DNA from: Candidatus Shapirobacteria bacterium CG03_land_8_20_14_0_80_40_19
Lineage (GTDB): Bacteria > Patescibacteriota > Microgenomatia > UM-FILTER-40-11
Assembly (NCBI GenBank): GCA_002780305.1
Contig: PEVD01000042.1
Span: forward strand, 1 to 46,672
DNA length: 46,672 bases
Direction of reading: 5' to 3'
The notes under the pieces were generated by a model. It was not told the DNA's origin and ran no database searches. It was given only the letters and a program-made list of their open reading frames with translations. The position numbers and the translations under genes are program-made. Shown here one piece after another: positions 1-9,291 of the stretch (its first letter is position 1; each line of letters begins with the position of its first letter).

Positions 1-1
1 A

Positions 2-226
2 TATGCTTCGGGAAAAATTGTTTATAAAGACATTGACGGCGAGTTAAAAGAAAACCAGGAAATCGTCGTGAAGTATCAAGCCAGAGGTTCTTCTTTGTTT
101 GTAAATGCCATTCGGGACGAGCAAGACAATATCGAAGAGGATGTCACTGTCTGGCGGTTGATTAACAGCGAAAGCCAATTTATAAGTTATTTTGAGAACA
201 AACTAAGCAGTTTGCTTGGAAAATAA
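2..226 (+). CDS. C-terminal fragment of an unidentified protein (5' truncated by window edge)
   Basis: Open frame from the window start ending ...YFENKLSSLLGK* at 224-226, immediately upstream of the antiporter ATG at 230. Confidence 0.6.
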   Translation, partial: YASGKIVYKDIDGELKENQEIVVKYQARGSSLFVNAIRDEQDNIEEDVTVWRLINSESQFISYFENKLSSLLGK

Positions 227-229
227 AAG

Positions 230-1435
230 ATGACGGATATTTTACTTTTGGCCATTGTTACCTATTCAGCCATCATCACTGTCGGTTACTGGATAAATAA
301 ACATCTGCGCATGCCTTGGATGTTTACTGTTGTTCTTTTGGGCTTTGCTCTCTCGGCACTGGGCTTGTTTCAAGGGGTAATGAAAGGCGATATTTTCCTT
401 TTCCTTTCAAAAATGGGTATGTTGTTTTTTTTGTTTACCATAGGTCTTGATTTAGAATTTGAGAAAATAAAGCAATTAGGTTGGCATATAGTAATTGGTG
501 ATATCTTGCTCACACTAACCGAGGGGTTGGTCTTAGGTTCACTGTTCTTTTTTGTTTTTCCCCAATTTGTCAGCCATTCATTTTCAATAGCTTTGATTGC
601 TGGCATCGCCTTTGGGACTGTGGGTGAAGTTATTCTTCTGGCTATCTTGGAGGAATTTGGCATCGCCTCCACCAAGTTCGGCCAACTGGCTTTGGGTATC
701 GGCGTTTTTGACGATATTTTTGAAATTGGGGCATTGGCGATAATCGTTGCCTTACCTTCAATTATTAATTATACTGGCGCATCTGTTTTTGCATCTGCTC
801 TTCCAATTGTACTGACGCTGTTAGGCATTTTCATTGCCACTTTCTTGCTCTCAAAGCTGGGCAAGGTTTTAGAAAAACCCATTGAAAAGATACCTGACGA
901 CTCTTTTGTCTTTCCATTCTCAATGTTTCTGGTAATGTTTTCCTTTTTATATTTCAGTTCGCTTGGCAACGAAAATTTGGGTGTGGTAGCGGCAATTTTC
1001 AGCGGGATTGCCATCCAAGGACTGTTTTTCCCCAAAAAACTGGTTCAGCAATATAAAAAATCGATTTATTTTGTCGGTAATATGTTTCTTGGGCCTTATT
1101 TTTTCTTGAGTCTGGGAAGCAAAATATCCTTTGATTCTCTTTTGACTTACCCTTTATTCATTTTAGCCATTATTTTGATCTCTTTGACAGTCAGGGTAGT
1201 TCTTTCATATTTGCTTTTTAATAAGATATTAGGCAAAAAGCCCGCGGCAATTTTGGGTGTGGGCTTGTGCGCTAAATTCAGCACCAGTGTTGTCAGCGAG
1301 AACCTTTTGGTTACTTTTGGCTTAATCACCGCTCCTCTTTATTCTGCCATTATGGCTTCTTTTATTCTGATGAAACCAATCATTATTGGCGTCTTTTCCA
1401 GAGGAATAGCTTCAATTAAAAACCAGATAACTTAA
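230..1435 (+). CDS. Kef-type / CPA2 monovalent cation:proton antiporter membrane protein
   Basis: 401 aa, multiple TM segments, FLFTIGLDLEFEKIKQLGW and AFGTVGEVILLAILEEFGI typical of Na+/H+ exchanger (CPA2) proteins. Confidence 0.85.
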   Translation: MTDILLLAIVTYSAIITVGYWINKHLRMPWMFTVVLLGFALSALGLFQGVMKGDIFLFLSKMGMLFFLFTIGLDLEFEKIKQLGWHIVIGDILLTLTEGLVLGSLFFFVFPQFVSHSFSIALIAGIAFGTVGEVILLAILEEFGIASTKFGQLALGIGVFDDIFEIGALAIIVALPSIINYTGASVFASALPIVLTLLGIFIATFLLSKLGKVLEKPIEKIPDDSFVFPFSMFLVMFSFLYFSSLGNENLGVVAAIFSGIAIQGLFFPKKLVQQYKKSIYFVGNMFLGPYFFLSLGSKISFDSLLTYPLFILAIILISLTVRVVLSYLLFNKILGKKPAAILGVGLCAKFSTSVVSENLLVTFGLITAPLYSAIMASFILMKPIIIGVFSRGIASIKNQIT

Positions 1436-1438
1436 TTT

Positions 1439-2128
1439 ATGGATATAATTAACACTCTTATTGACCAATATAACATTCCTGTTTTGACTGCCTTTTTGAT
1501 TGGTATCCTGACTTCAATAAGCCCTTGTCCTTTGGCAACCAACATCACCGCCATTGCCTACATCTCCAAAGACATAAAAACTCCCCGCCACACGCTCTTT
1601 AATGGCTTGTTTTACACCATTGGTCGGGGCATCAGTTATACAGTCTTGGCAACTTTAATTTATTTTGGCTTATCGTCATTTGAGATTGCTCGTATCTTTC
1701 AGGGTTGGGGCGATAAAATTCTTGGTCCTGTTTTAATTCTGATTGGTCTTATTATGTTTGGGGTTATAAAAATAAATTGGGGAAGGCAAAGCGAGGGGAT
1801 GGAAAAACTAAAAGAGTATTTGGCCTCAAAAGGTTATCTTGGTTCAATGCTTTTAGGCATGCTTTTTGCTTTGGCTTTTTGTCCTTATAGCGGTGTTTTA
1901 TTCTTTGGGGTGCTTATACCCTTGGTTCTAAAATCGACAGAGGCTCTGATTTTACCTCCGCTGTTTGCCTTGGGGACAGGATTGCCGGTAATTGTCTTTT
2001 CTTTGATAACCGCTTTCAGTATTAAACATTTAAGCCGGGCTTTTTCCGTGGTTGCTAAAATTGAAAAAATTATGCGTTTTATAACTGCCTGTATTTTTAT
2101 TATTGCCGGTGTTTATTATTTAGTGTGA
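1439..2128 (+). CDS. CcdA/DsbD-like transmembrane protein (ArsG/CcdA family)
   Basis: SISPCPLATNITAIAYISKDI and AFCPYSGVLFFGVLIPL motifs with conserved TM cysteines. Confidence 0.8.
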   Translation: MDIINTLIDQYNIPVLTAFLIGILTSISPCPLATNITAIAYISKDIKTPRHTLFNGLFYTIGRGISYTVLATLIYFGLSSFEIARIFQGWGDKILGPVLILIGLIMFGVIKINWGRQSEGMEKLKEYLASKGYLGSMLLGMLFALAFCPYSGVLFFGVLIPLVLKSTEALILPPLFALGTGLPVIVFSLITAFSIKHLSRAFSVVAKIEKIMRFITACIFIIAGVYYLV

Positions 2129-2164
2129 TTTAGGCAAGAATTAATGTATTATTAAAGAAATATT

Positions 2165-2623
2165 ATGATTTTTGTCCAACCAGCTTTCGCTCAATGCCCG
2201 GTTTGTATCGTTGCTGTCGGGGGTGGTCTTTGGCTGGCCAAAGCCCTGGGGGTTGACGACTTAATCGCTTCCATCTGGATTGGCGCTCTGACCACGGCCA
2301 CGGCAATTGCCTTGGCGGATAGATGGAAACTGGTTAAACTACCCAAGCCCAAAATAAGCTGGAGCGTAATTTTTTATCTTTTTACGCTTTTATATTTGCA
2401 AATAAGCGGTTATTTAAATAATCCTTATTGCAAGATTTGGGGGGTTTGCAAAATTTGGCTGGGAGTAACAATCGGAACGGTGTTTTTATGGCTCGGGGTT
2501 TTACTGGACAAATATTTAAGATCAAAAAATAACGGCAAGGTTTACTTCCCTTATCAAAAAGTAGTGGCGCCAGTAGTAATGACTATCTTGGCCAGTTTAA
2601 TATTTTACTTTTTAATATGCTGA
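2165..2623 (+). CDS. Small membrane protein with N-terminal CPVC motif
   Basis: 152 aa, signal-like N-terminus ending in AFAQCPVC, several TM segments; adjacent to the CcdA-like gene. Confidence 0.65.
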   Translation: MIFVQPAFAQCPVCIVAVGGGLWLAKALGVDDLIASIWIGALTTATAIALADRWKLVKLPKPKISWSVIFYLFTLLYLQISGYLNNPYCKIWGVCKIWLGVTIGTVFLWLGVLLDKYLRSKNNGKVYFPYQKVVAPVVMTILASLIFYFLIC

Positions 2624-3165
2624 AAGAAGACAACCTCAACGAATTCTTAGAAAAAGTTAAAAAGCTGGAGAGGGGAGAGAAATTAGACCTGTCTTCGGAC
2701 GAAGATTTATCCATTGGAATTATGAATTTAATTTCCATTGAAGAGCACTTCTTTTTTACTTACAACAAAACCAAAGACAAAAAATATCTGGATCTTTTAA
2801 ACGAGGTTCGGGAAATGCGCAAAGATTTATTTAAACGTATTATTAAAGATTATGAAGGCGAAGTTTGGTGCATCAGCAAACACTTACTGGCGGCCTCGAT
2901 GAGACTGATGGAAGTGGGGACGAAATCTTTGACCAAGGGCGATAAGCTTGGCGCGGCAGATTTATTTGAAAAAGCATACCGATTATATAGTCTGTTTTGG
3001 GGATTAAACTTAGGCGTAGTTGGGGTTAATGATGTTAAACAAAGCGATAAAAAACTGGTTGAGTTTATCAGTGAAGACAAAAAGCCGGCGGTTAAGGGTT
3101 CAGCTGGCATTTTTGAAAAGTTGGGTCAGCTGGTCCAAAAAGCGATAAACTGCTGCAGGGAGTGA
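2617..3165 (+). CDS. Conserved hypothetical soluble protein
   Basis: 182 aa ORF overlapping the upstream stop by 7 nt; overlaps the downstream gene start; operon-like. Confidence 0.6.
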   Translation: MLKEDNLNEFLEKVKKLERGEKLDLSSDEDLSIGIMNLISIEEHFFFTYNKTKDKKYLDLLNEVREMRKDLFKRIIKDYEGEVWCISKHLLAASMRLMEVGTKSLTKGDKLGAADLFEKAYRLYSLFWGLNLGVVGVNDVKQSDKKLVEFISEDKKPAVKGSAGIFEKLGQLVQKAINCCRE

Positions 3166-3983
3166 TTATTATACCTTCTGTTTATAGCCGGCAATATTTT
3201 TTAGAATCTTGTGATGGATTTGAGCTTTGGGAAGTCAGTTTTGGCCGGCAGCTGCCTCCGCGCCTGGCTTATTCCTTAAAAATTGCCGACTTAAAAAAGG
3301 GAGAAAAAGTTTTGGATTTCGGCTGTGGGAGAGGGGAGATGGTTATTCAGGCGGCCATGAAAGGTTGTGATACGATCGGGATTGACTATTTATCCGAAGC
3401 GATTACTCTGGCAAAAGAGGCGAGTAAAAAAAATAAAATCAGAGCGAAGATCCTGCTGGTAAAAGATGGCAAATTACCTTTTACGTCAGAAGTTTTTGAT
3501 TGTGTTTTCTTTTTGGATGTCGCAGAACACTTAACCGATGATCAGCTGATAACTGTCTTTAAGGAAATCCGGCGGGTGCTGAGACCAGACGGCAGGTTGA
3601 TTATTCATACTTCTCCCAATAAAGACTGGATAGAGAAGGGTTACCGGTTTTATACCCGATACGCCAACTTTTTGGCTTCAAAATTAATCTGGGAGCCGTT
3701 TTTTAAGACGCGCCTTTCTTACCAAGAAAACCCCAGAACAATGATGGAGAAAAAAGTTCATATCAACGAGCAAACAACTCAAGACTTAAGAAAAAATTTG
3801 GCCGAAGCCGGATTTATCAAAATAAACCTTTGGTTGGACAGTACTTTTCGGATAACCGGTAAGGGTTTTTGGTTTCAGTACACTTTTTTACAGCCCCTCT
3901 GGCTGCCATTTTTGGGCAAATATTTTGCCTCGGATATTTGGTGGTGGTTTATAAGACGAATTCCTGATAGTTGTCTTTGGTAA
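3162..3983 (+). CDS. SAM-dependent methyltransferase (class I)
   Basis: VLDFGCGRGEMVIQAAMKGCDTIGID motif I and DVAEHLTDDQL...RRVLRPDGRLIIHT. Confidence 0.85.
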   Translation: MIIIPSVYSRQYFLESCDGFELWEVSFGRQLPPRLAYSLKIADLKKGEKVLDFGCGRGEMVIQAAMKGCDTIGIDYLSEAITLAKEASKKNKIRAKILLVKDGKLPFTSEVFDCVFFLDVAEHLTDDQLITVFKEIRRVLRPDGRLIIHTSPNKDWIEKGYRFYTRYANFLASKLIWEPFFKTRLSYQENPRTMMEKKVHINEQTTQDLRKNLAEAGFIKINLWLDSTFRITGKGFWFQYTFLQPLWLPFLGKYFASDIWWWFIRRIPDSCLW

Positions 3984-5073
3984 TAATTTTAATTTTCGAA
4001 TTGGGATAAATTTTTTTAAAATTGCTTGGCACTTTAGCTTTGTTTTGGGAATATTTAAATTCATAACCAAAAACTTTTCCTTCCCTTTCTTCAATCCAGT
4101 CAACCTCTTGTTTTTCCCATGTCCGCCAGAAAAAATTATTAGCGTGAATATTTTTGTATTCTTGTGCCTTCAACCTTTCGGAAACTAAATAATTTTCCCA
4201 TAATTTTCCCACATCTTCACGCATCTCAACTTGGTTAAAATTAGAAATAATCGCATTACGGACGCCGTTGTCATAAAAAAAATACTTGCTTTTTTTTGTA
4301 ACCTCAGTCCGCAGATTTCGAGAATAACCGCGGAGATTGTAAAGGACAAATGATTTTTCCAGTAGGTCCAAATATCTTGATACGGTTTTATAATCCAGTC
4401 CTACTTGCCGGCCGAGTTCTGACAAAGAAACTTCCGAACCAACTTGAAAAGCAATTAAGCGCAGCAGGTCAACCAGGACTTTCGAGCCTTTTACTTTTTC
4501 TAATTCCAAAATATCTCTGAGGAGATATGAATTTACCAGTTCTTCAAGCAGATTTGCCCTTTGTTTTTTTTGAGCGGTTAAAATTGCCGGGTAACTGCCG
4601 TATATAAGTAGTTCGGAAAGTAAATTTTTCAGTTCAAAAGGGTTATTAATTTTGGCCAGTTCAATTTGGGAAAAGGGGTAAAGAGTTAGTGTTTTTTTTC
4701 TGCCGGTAAGCGGTTCGCCGATTTGACCGGAAAGCTCGAAAGATGACGAGCCTGTAGCAATCACTTTGATATCAGGAATTTGATCCACAATTATTTTTAA
4801 ACCAAGCCCAACATTAGGAATTTTTTGTGCCTCATCAATAGCGTAAAGTTCATAACCTTCAAGATAGTCAAGAATCTGTGAAAAATTCTGGGAGCTTAAT
4901 ATTTGCTGAGTTTGAAGATTGTCACCTGAGTCAAGTTTATATTTTAGCTTTGTTTGACTAAGATAATTTTGCAATAAAGTGGTTTTGCCGACTTGCCTGG
5001 GTCCATAAATAATCACTACCTTGTTAGGCTCCAAGAAGTTGTCTAAGTTTTCGTAATATCGAGGATAAATCAC
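3949..5073 (-). CDS. AAA+ ATPase with DUF4143-type C-terminal domain
   Basis: Walker A GPRQVGKTT, Walker B ELYAIDEAQ, C-terminal FEYKYS-type endonuclease-like region. The ORF track starts at 5091, but the extended -10 covers that ATG; the GTG at 5073 is the better start. Confidence 0.8.
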   Translation of the reverse strand: MIYPRYYENLDNFLEPNKVVIIYGPRQVGKTTLLQNYLSQTKLKYKLDSGDNLQTQQILSSQNFSQILDYLEGYELYAIDEAQKIPNVGLGLKIIVDQIPDIKVIATGSSSFELSGQIGEPLTGRKKTLTLYPFSQIELAKINNPFELKNLLSELLIYGSYPAILTAQKKQRANLLEELVNSYLLRDILELEKVKGSKVLVDLLRLIAFQVGSEVSLSELGRQVGLDYKTVSRYLDLLEKSFVLYNLRGYSRNLRTEVTKKSKYFFYDNGVRNAIISNFNQVEMREDVGKLWENYLVSERLKAQEYKNIHANNFFWRTWEKQEVDWIEEREGKVFGYEFKYSQNKAKVPSNFKKIYPNSKIKIITKDNYQEFVL

Positions 5074-5079
5074 ATTTTC

Positions 5080-5107
5080 AGTGTAGCACATTCCTGGAAA
5101 TTGTCAA
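5080..5107 (-). promoter_or_regulatory. Sigma70-like promoter for the DUF4143 ATPase
   Basis: On the minus strand: TTGACA (5107-5102), 16-nt spacer, TGCTACACT (extended -10), 6 nt, GTG. Confidence 0.6.
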
Positions 5108-5205
5108 GTTTTGAAGATTAGGAATCCTTGTAATAAAGCGATTTCAAGGATTATTGTGCCTGAGAGGGTAATTAACAAAAAGCCGAATTTAAAAAGGTTA
5201 GAATA

Positions 5206-5214
5206 TGTTAAAAT
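5206..5214 (+). promoter_or_regulatory. Extended -10 (TGTTAAAAT) upstream of acyl-CoA synthetase
   Basis: TG-T-TAAAAT ending 8 nt before the ATG at 5223. Confidence 0.4.
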
Positions 5215-5222
5215 AATAATCT

Positions 5223-7316
5223 ATGCCGCAAACAGAAATGCACTATTTGTTTGAGCCGCGGTCGGTGGCGGTTATCGGCGTTTCCCACGACCCAAGTAAG
5301 GTTGGCTATAAAATAGTAAACAGTATTTTAGCAGGTGGTTATAAAGGGAAAGTTTTTTTAGTTAATCCAAAAGGTGGAAAGATTTGCGGCCTGCCGGTTT
5401 ATAAAAGCATTGCGGAGATTAAAGAAAAAATTGATTTCGCCCTGATAAGTGTGCCGGCAAAATCGGTTTTGGAAATTGTGACGGAGTGTCCCACGGGGAA
5501 AATTAAATTTTTGTCAATTGTCTCTTCGGGCTTTTCGGAAGCCGGCAATAGCGAAGAAGAGGGAAAAATTGTTTGTCTGGCCAGGAAGAAGGGGATGAGA
5601 ATTCTTGGTCCCAATGTTTTTGGCCTTTACAGCGCCAAAGCCTCGCTTAATGCGACCTTCGGCGGTAAAGTAACCAAAGCCAAAGCGGGGAGCCTGGCGA
5701 TTATCAGCCAGAGCGGGGCTTTGGGTATTGCCCTAATGGGCAAAACCGAAACCGAAAAAGTCGGCCTGTCGTCAATCGTTTTTGAAGGCAACAAGGCCGA
5801 TTTGAACGAAAAAGATTTTTTACCGTATTTGGCAAGCGACAGGGGAACAAAAGCGGTTTTTATTTACCTGGAAGGAGTCAAGGACGGGAAGCAACTGGCA
5901 GAAAACATAAAGAAAACGGCCGCCGAAAAACCGGTGGTGATTTTAAGAGCAGGTTCCTCCGCCAAAGGAGCGGAAGCGGCGATTTCCCACACCGGCTCAC
6001 TGGCGGGAGAAACAAAAATATTTTCTGCCGTGATGAGACAGAGCGGGGCTGTTTTGGCGGAAAGTCTTCAGCAGGCAATTAATTGGTCAAAGTTTTTGGC
6101 CTCGGCACCGGCACCGAAAGGGGAGAACACGGTTATTATTACCAATGGCGGAGGAATAGGAATTTTGGCCGCCGATGCCTGCGAAAAATACCAAGTTAAT
6201 TTATATGAAGACAAAAGCTGCCTTAAAAGAATTTTTTCTTCCGTAGTGCCGGCTTTTGGCTCGTTAAAAAACCCGATTGACATTACCGGCCAGGCAACCG
6301 CGCAAGATTACCAAAAGGTGCTGGAAAAAGCTCTCTTCAGCCATGAGATCCACGCGGTTATTTGCCTTGGCTGTGAAACTGCCGTTTTGGACAGCCGGGC
6401 GCTGTCGGTGGTCTTTCGGGATAGTTATAAAAAATTTAAAGAAGCGCGTAAACCGATTGTTTTTGCTTTTATCGGCGGACAAGGGGTTAAAAAACACCTG
6501 CTTTCTTTAAAAGAAAAAAATGTCCCGATTTTTAATGAAGGGGCGGAGGCGGTTTCGTGTTTAGCCGGTCTTTATCGGCATTACCGCCAGCAAAAACGGA
6601 AAACAGAAAAACCAAGAACGGTGTTTTTCAATGAGGCGGTAACAAAAAAAGTAGAGGAAATAATTAAAAAAGCAAGAATAGAAAAAAGACACCTGCTTTA
6701 CTCATCTGAGGCAGGGGAAATTGCCGAGATGATGGGGATAAATCTGCCGGAAAGCCAAGTTGCTTTCAGTAAAGAAGAAGCGGTTAAAGCGGCGGGAAAG
6801 GTTGGTTTTCCGGTGGTAATGAAAATAATTGATAAAGATATAGTTCATAAAACCGAGGTGGGGGGAGTGGTTTTGGATTTAAGGAACGAGCAGGAAGTGG
6901 CCGAAGTTTATGGACAAAAGAGATGGGGTCAAGTAGAAATCGCCGCAATGATAAAAGGCGGAATAGAAATGATTGTCGGTGCCAAAAAAGACCGTGATTT
7001 CGGGACAATCGTTATGGCTGGTTTGGGCGGGATTTATGCGGAGGTGTTGAAAGATTTTACATTCAAGGCCTTCCCTATAAGCCAAAACGAAGCGGAAAAA
7101 ATGCTGGCGGAATTAAAAAGCTTCCCGCTGTTGTCCGGCGTGAGGGGTGAAAAAGAAAGAGATATTGCCAAGGTTGCCGAAATTATTTTGAAGCTGGGAG
7201 CAGTAATAGAGAATTTTCCGGCGATTGCCGAGATAGAAATTAACCCGCTGGCAGTTTTTGCCAAAGAGGAGGGGGCAAAGGCTTTAGACGTGAGAGTAGT
7301 GATTAATAAAGGGTGA
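5223..7316 (+). CDS. Acetate/acyl-CoA ligase (ADP-forming), alpha-beta fusion
   Basis: N-terminal LFEPRSVAVIGVSHDPSKVGYKI CoA-binding, SQSGALGIAL, central ISHTGSLAG, C-terminal ATP-grasp FPVVMKIIDKDIVHKTEVGGV. Confidence 0.9.
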   Translation: MPQTEMHYLFEPRSVAVIGVSHDPSKVGYKIVNSILAGGYKGKVFLVNPKGGKICGLPVYKSIAEIKEKIDFALISVPAKSVLEIVTECPTGKIKFLSIVSSGFSEAGNSEEEGKIVCLARKKGMRILGPNVFGLYSAKASLNATFGGKVTKAKAGSLAIISQSGALGIALMGKTETEKVGLSSIVFEGNKADLNEKDFLPYLASDRGTKAVFIYLEGVKDGKQLAENIKKTAAEKPVVILRAGSSAKGAEAAISHTGSLAGETKIFSAVMRQSGAVLAESLQQAINWSKFLASAPAPKGENTVIITNGGGIGILAADACEKYQVNLYEDKSCLKRIFSSVVPAFGSLKNPIDITGQATAQDYQKVLEKALFSHEIHAVICLGCETAVLDSRALSVVFRDSYKKFKEARKPIVFAFIGGQGVKKHLLSLKEKNVPIFNEGAEAVSCLAGLYRHYRQQKRKTEKPRTVFFNEAVTKKVEEIIKKARIEKRHLLYSSEAGEIAEMMGINLPESQVAFSKEEAVKAAGKVGFPVVMKIIDKDIVHKTEVGGVVLDLRNEQEVAEVYGQKRWGQVEIAAMIKGGIEMIVGAKKDRDFGTIVMAGLGGIYAEVLKDFTFKAFPISQNEAEKMLAELKSFPLLSGVRGEKERDIAKVAEIILKLGAVIENFPAIAEIEINPLAVFAKEEGAKALDVRVVINKG

Positions 7317-7331
7317 AAATTTGACTTGGTC

Positions 7332-7340
7332 TGGTACAAT
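7332..7340 (+). promoter_or_regulatory. Extended -10 (TGGTACAAT)
   Basis: TG-G-TACAAT ending 8 nt before ATG 7349. Confidence 0.45.
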
Positions 7341-7348
7341 AAAAACAG

Positions 7349-7861
7349 ATGAAAAAATATGCTAAAGTTTCAGGAATCTTGTTTGTCCTGATTGGGGCGG
7401 TTTTGGTTTTAAGATTTGTTTTGGGTGGAAATGAAGACACTTGGATTTGCCAGGACGGAGCCTGGATAAAACACGGCAATCCTTCCCAACCCCAACCGGT
7501 TATTCCCTGCGAGAAAGACGGACAAACCATTGATGAACTAACACCGGCCGGAGAATATAAAAAGGTCTCCTTTGAAGAAAGTCAAAAAATCGCCCAGGAT
7601 TTTGCCTCAGGCACTTCGACTTACAAATTTGACGGGCAGAATTTAAAGCTTGATTTTTCAGCTGCCCTTGAATGCCCTTACTGTTGGGAATTTACTTTTT
7701 CGTACGAAAGCAGGCAGGGCGGATATGGTGATAGAACCGGTAAAATATTAACCCAGGTAATCACTCCCCATAAACTGCTGGTTACTGTCCAAGAAGGCAA
7801 GGTAATCGCGGCGGTGGTTGACGGAACTTACGACGAGCTGAACAACAGGTTTGTTAAGTAA
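7349..7861 (+). CDS. Membrane-anchored/secreted hypothetical protein
   Basis: N-terminal TM segment, then EDTWICQDGAWIKHGNPSQPQP. Confidence 0.6.
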   Translation: MKKYAKVSGILFVLIGAVLVLRFVLGGNEDTWICQDGAWIKHGNPSQPQPVIPCEKDGQTIDELTPAGEYKKVSFEESQKIAQDFASGTSTYKFDGQNLKLDFSAALECPYCWEFTFSYESRQGGYGDRTGKILTQVITPHKLLVTVQEGKVIAAVVDGTYDELNNRFVK

Positions 7862-7886
7862 TCCTCTTTACCTTCACAATTAATAG

Positions 7887-7912
7887 TTTTTTGTCGTACG
7901 TACGATAAAAAA
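7887..7912. terminator. Near-perfect 26-nt palindrome, possible bidirectional terminator or operator
   Basis: TTTTTTGTCGTACGTACGATAAAAAA: T6/A6-flanked dyad with one G/T mismatch. Confidence 0.4.
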
Positions 7913-8013
7913 TTGTCATGTTTCAAGGTTAAGAAAAATCATTCTTTTATAATTACTTTAAGGGAGTTATAATTCAAGTATAAATATTTAGGGAGTTATT
8001 TATAAAAAAATCA

Positions 8014-9291
8014 ATGAAAATTATTGGCTTGACCGCCCGGGAAATATTGGATTCCAGAGGTCAGCCGACCGTTGAGGCGGAAGTGACACTTGAAGATGGA
8101 ATTAAGGCTTTAGGCGGAGTGCCTTCCGGTGCTTCAACCGGTAAGGCGGAAGCAGTTGAGCTCCGGGACGGCGATAAAACCCGTTTTTTTGGCAAAGGGG
8201 TTTTAAAGGCGGTTGGGAATATAAATACGGAAATTAAAAACGCACTTCTTGGTCAGGATGCCAACGATCAAAAGACGATTGACAAAATAATGATCGACCT
8301 GGACGGCACGGAAAACAAAAATCGGCTTGGTGGAAACGCGATTGTTGGCGTCTCAATGGCAGTCTGCCGGGCCGCTGCCCGCTCGCAGAAAATCCCTCTT
8401 TACGAATATTTTGGCAAGCTGTCCGGTAATACCAAGTTTGAAATGCCCCAACCACTGGTTTTGGTTTTAGAAGGAGGAAAACACGGAGCCTGGTCGACCG
8501 ATATTCAGGAGTATTTTGTAATTCCTAAGAAAGAATCCTTTGGCAGTTTTAAGGAAAGAATTAGGGTGGGGGCGGAAATTTACAAAGCGTTAGAAAAAAT
8601 TCTTGAAGAGAAAGGATATGCAACCGGAGTTGGGTTTGAGGGGGCCTTCATGCCTAAAGAAATGAAATCAAATGAAGAGGCTTTTCAATTAATGGTTGAA
8701 GCGAGCAAAAAGGCGGGTTATAAAATGAGCGAGCAAATTTTGCTGGGGATTGACGCCGCCTCTTCCGAGTTTTTCCTGCCTGCCGGCAGGCAAGGTGAAA
8801 ACGATAAGTATGTTTTAAAAAGCGAAAATCTGTCGTTAAGCAAGGAAGAATGGCAGGAGAAAGTACTGGGCTGGACGGAAAAATATCCGATTTGGTTGAT
8901 TGAGGATATGTTTGCGCAGGAAGACTGGGAAAGCTGGCGTGCTTTTACCGCCAAAGCCGGAGGAAAAGTTCAAATTGTCGGAGACGATTTGTTGACGACT
9001 AATCCCAAAAGAATTTCCCGGGCAATTGAGGAAAAATCCTGCAACAGTGTTTTGATTAAAGTAAACCAAATTGGGACGATTACAGAAACAATCGAGGCGA
9101 TGAACTTGTCACATCAAGCCGGTTTTACCACGGTTGTTTCCCACCGCAGCGGGGAAACTAATGATGATTTGATTGCCGATCTTTGCGTTGGCGCCGGATC
9201 CTGGCAGTCAAAATTCGGCGGGGTAGTCAGGGGAGAAAGAGTAGCAAAATACAATCGACTACTAAGAATAGAAGAAAAATTGTTAAAATAA
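8014..9291 (+). CDS. eno: Enolase (divergent CPR-like form)
   Basis: AREILDSRGQPTVE, VPSGASTGKAEAVELRDGD, LIEDMFAQEDWESW, QIVGDDLLTTN, VLIKVNQIGTITET, SHRSGETND. Confidence 0.95.
   Translation: MKIIGLTAREILDSRGQPTVEAEVTLEDGIKALGGVPSGASTGKAEAVELRDGDKTRFFGKGVLKAVGNINTEIKNALLGQDANDQKTIDKIMIDLDGTENKNRLGGNAIVGVSMAVCRAAARSQKIPLYEYFGKLSGNTKFEMPQPLVLVLEGGKHGAWSTDIQEYFVIPKKESFGSFKERIRVGAEIYKALEKILEEKGYATGVGFEGAFMPKEMKSNEEAFQLMVEASKKAGYKMSEQILLGIDAASSEFFLPAGRQGENDKYVLKSENLSLSKEEWQEKVLGWTEKYPIWLIEDMFAQEDWESWRAFTAKAGGKVQIVGDDLLTTNPKRISRAIEEKSCNSVLIKVNQIGTITETIEAMNLSHQAGFTTVVSHRSGETNDDLIADLCVGAGSWQSKFGGVVRGERVAKYNRLLRIEEKLLK
8775..8795. repeat. GC-rich palindromic element inside eno (CCTGCCTGCCGGCAGGCAAGG)
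   Basis: Perfect 16-nt palindrome TGCCTGCCGGCAGGCA at 8777-8792, translated in frame as LPAGRQG. Confidence 0.75.

Noticed and set aside
370-675. Antisense ORFs in the track (e.g. 370-675, 769-1035, 25223-25648, 29236-29715, 40348-40788)
   Set aside because: They lie opposite clearly conserved genes, have low-complexity translations with no recognisable motif and no plausible initiation context; treated as shadow ORFs.
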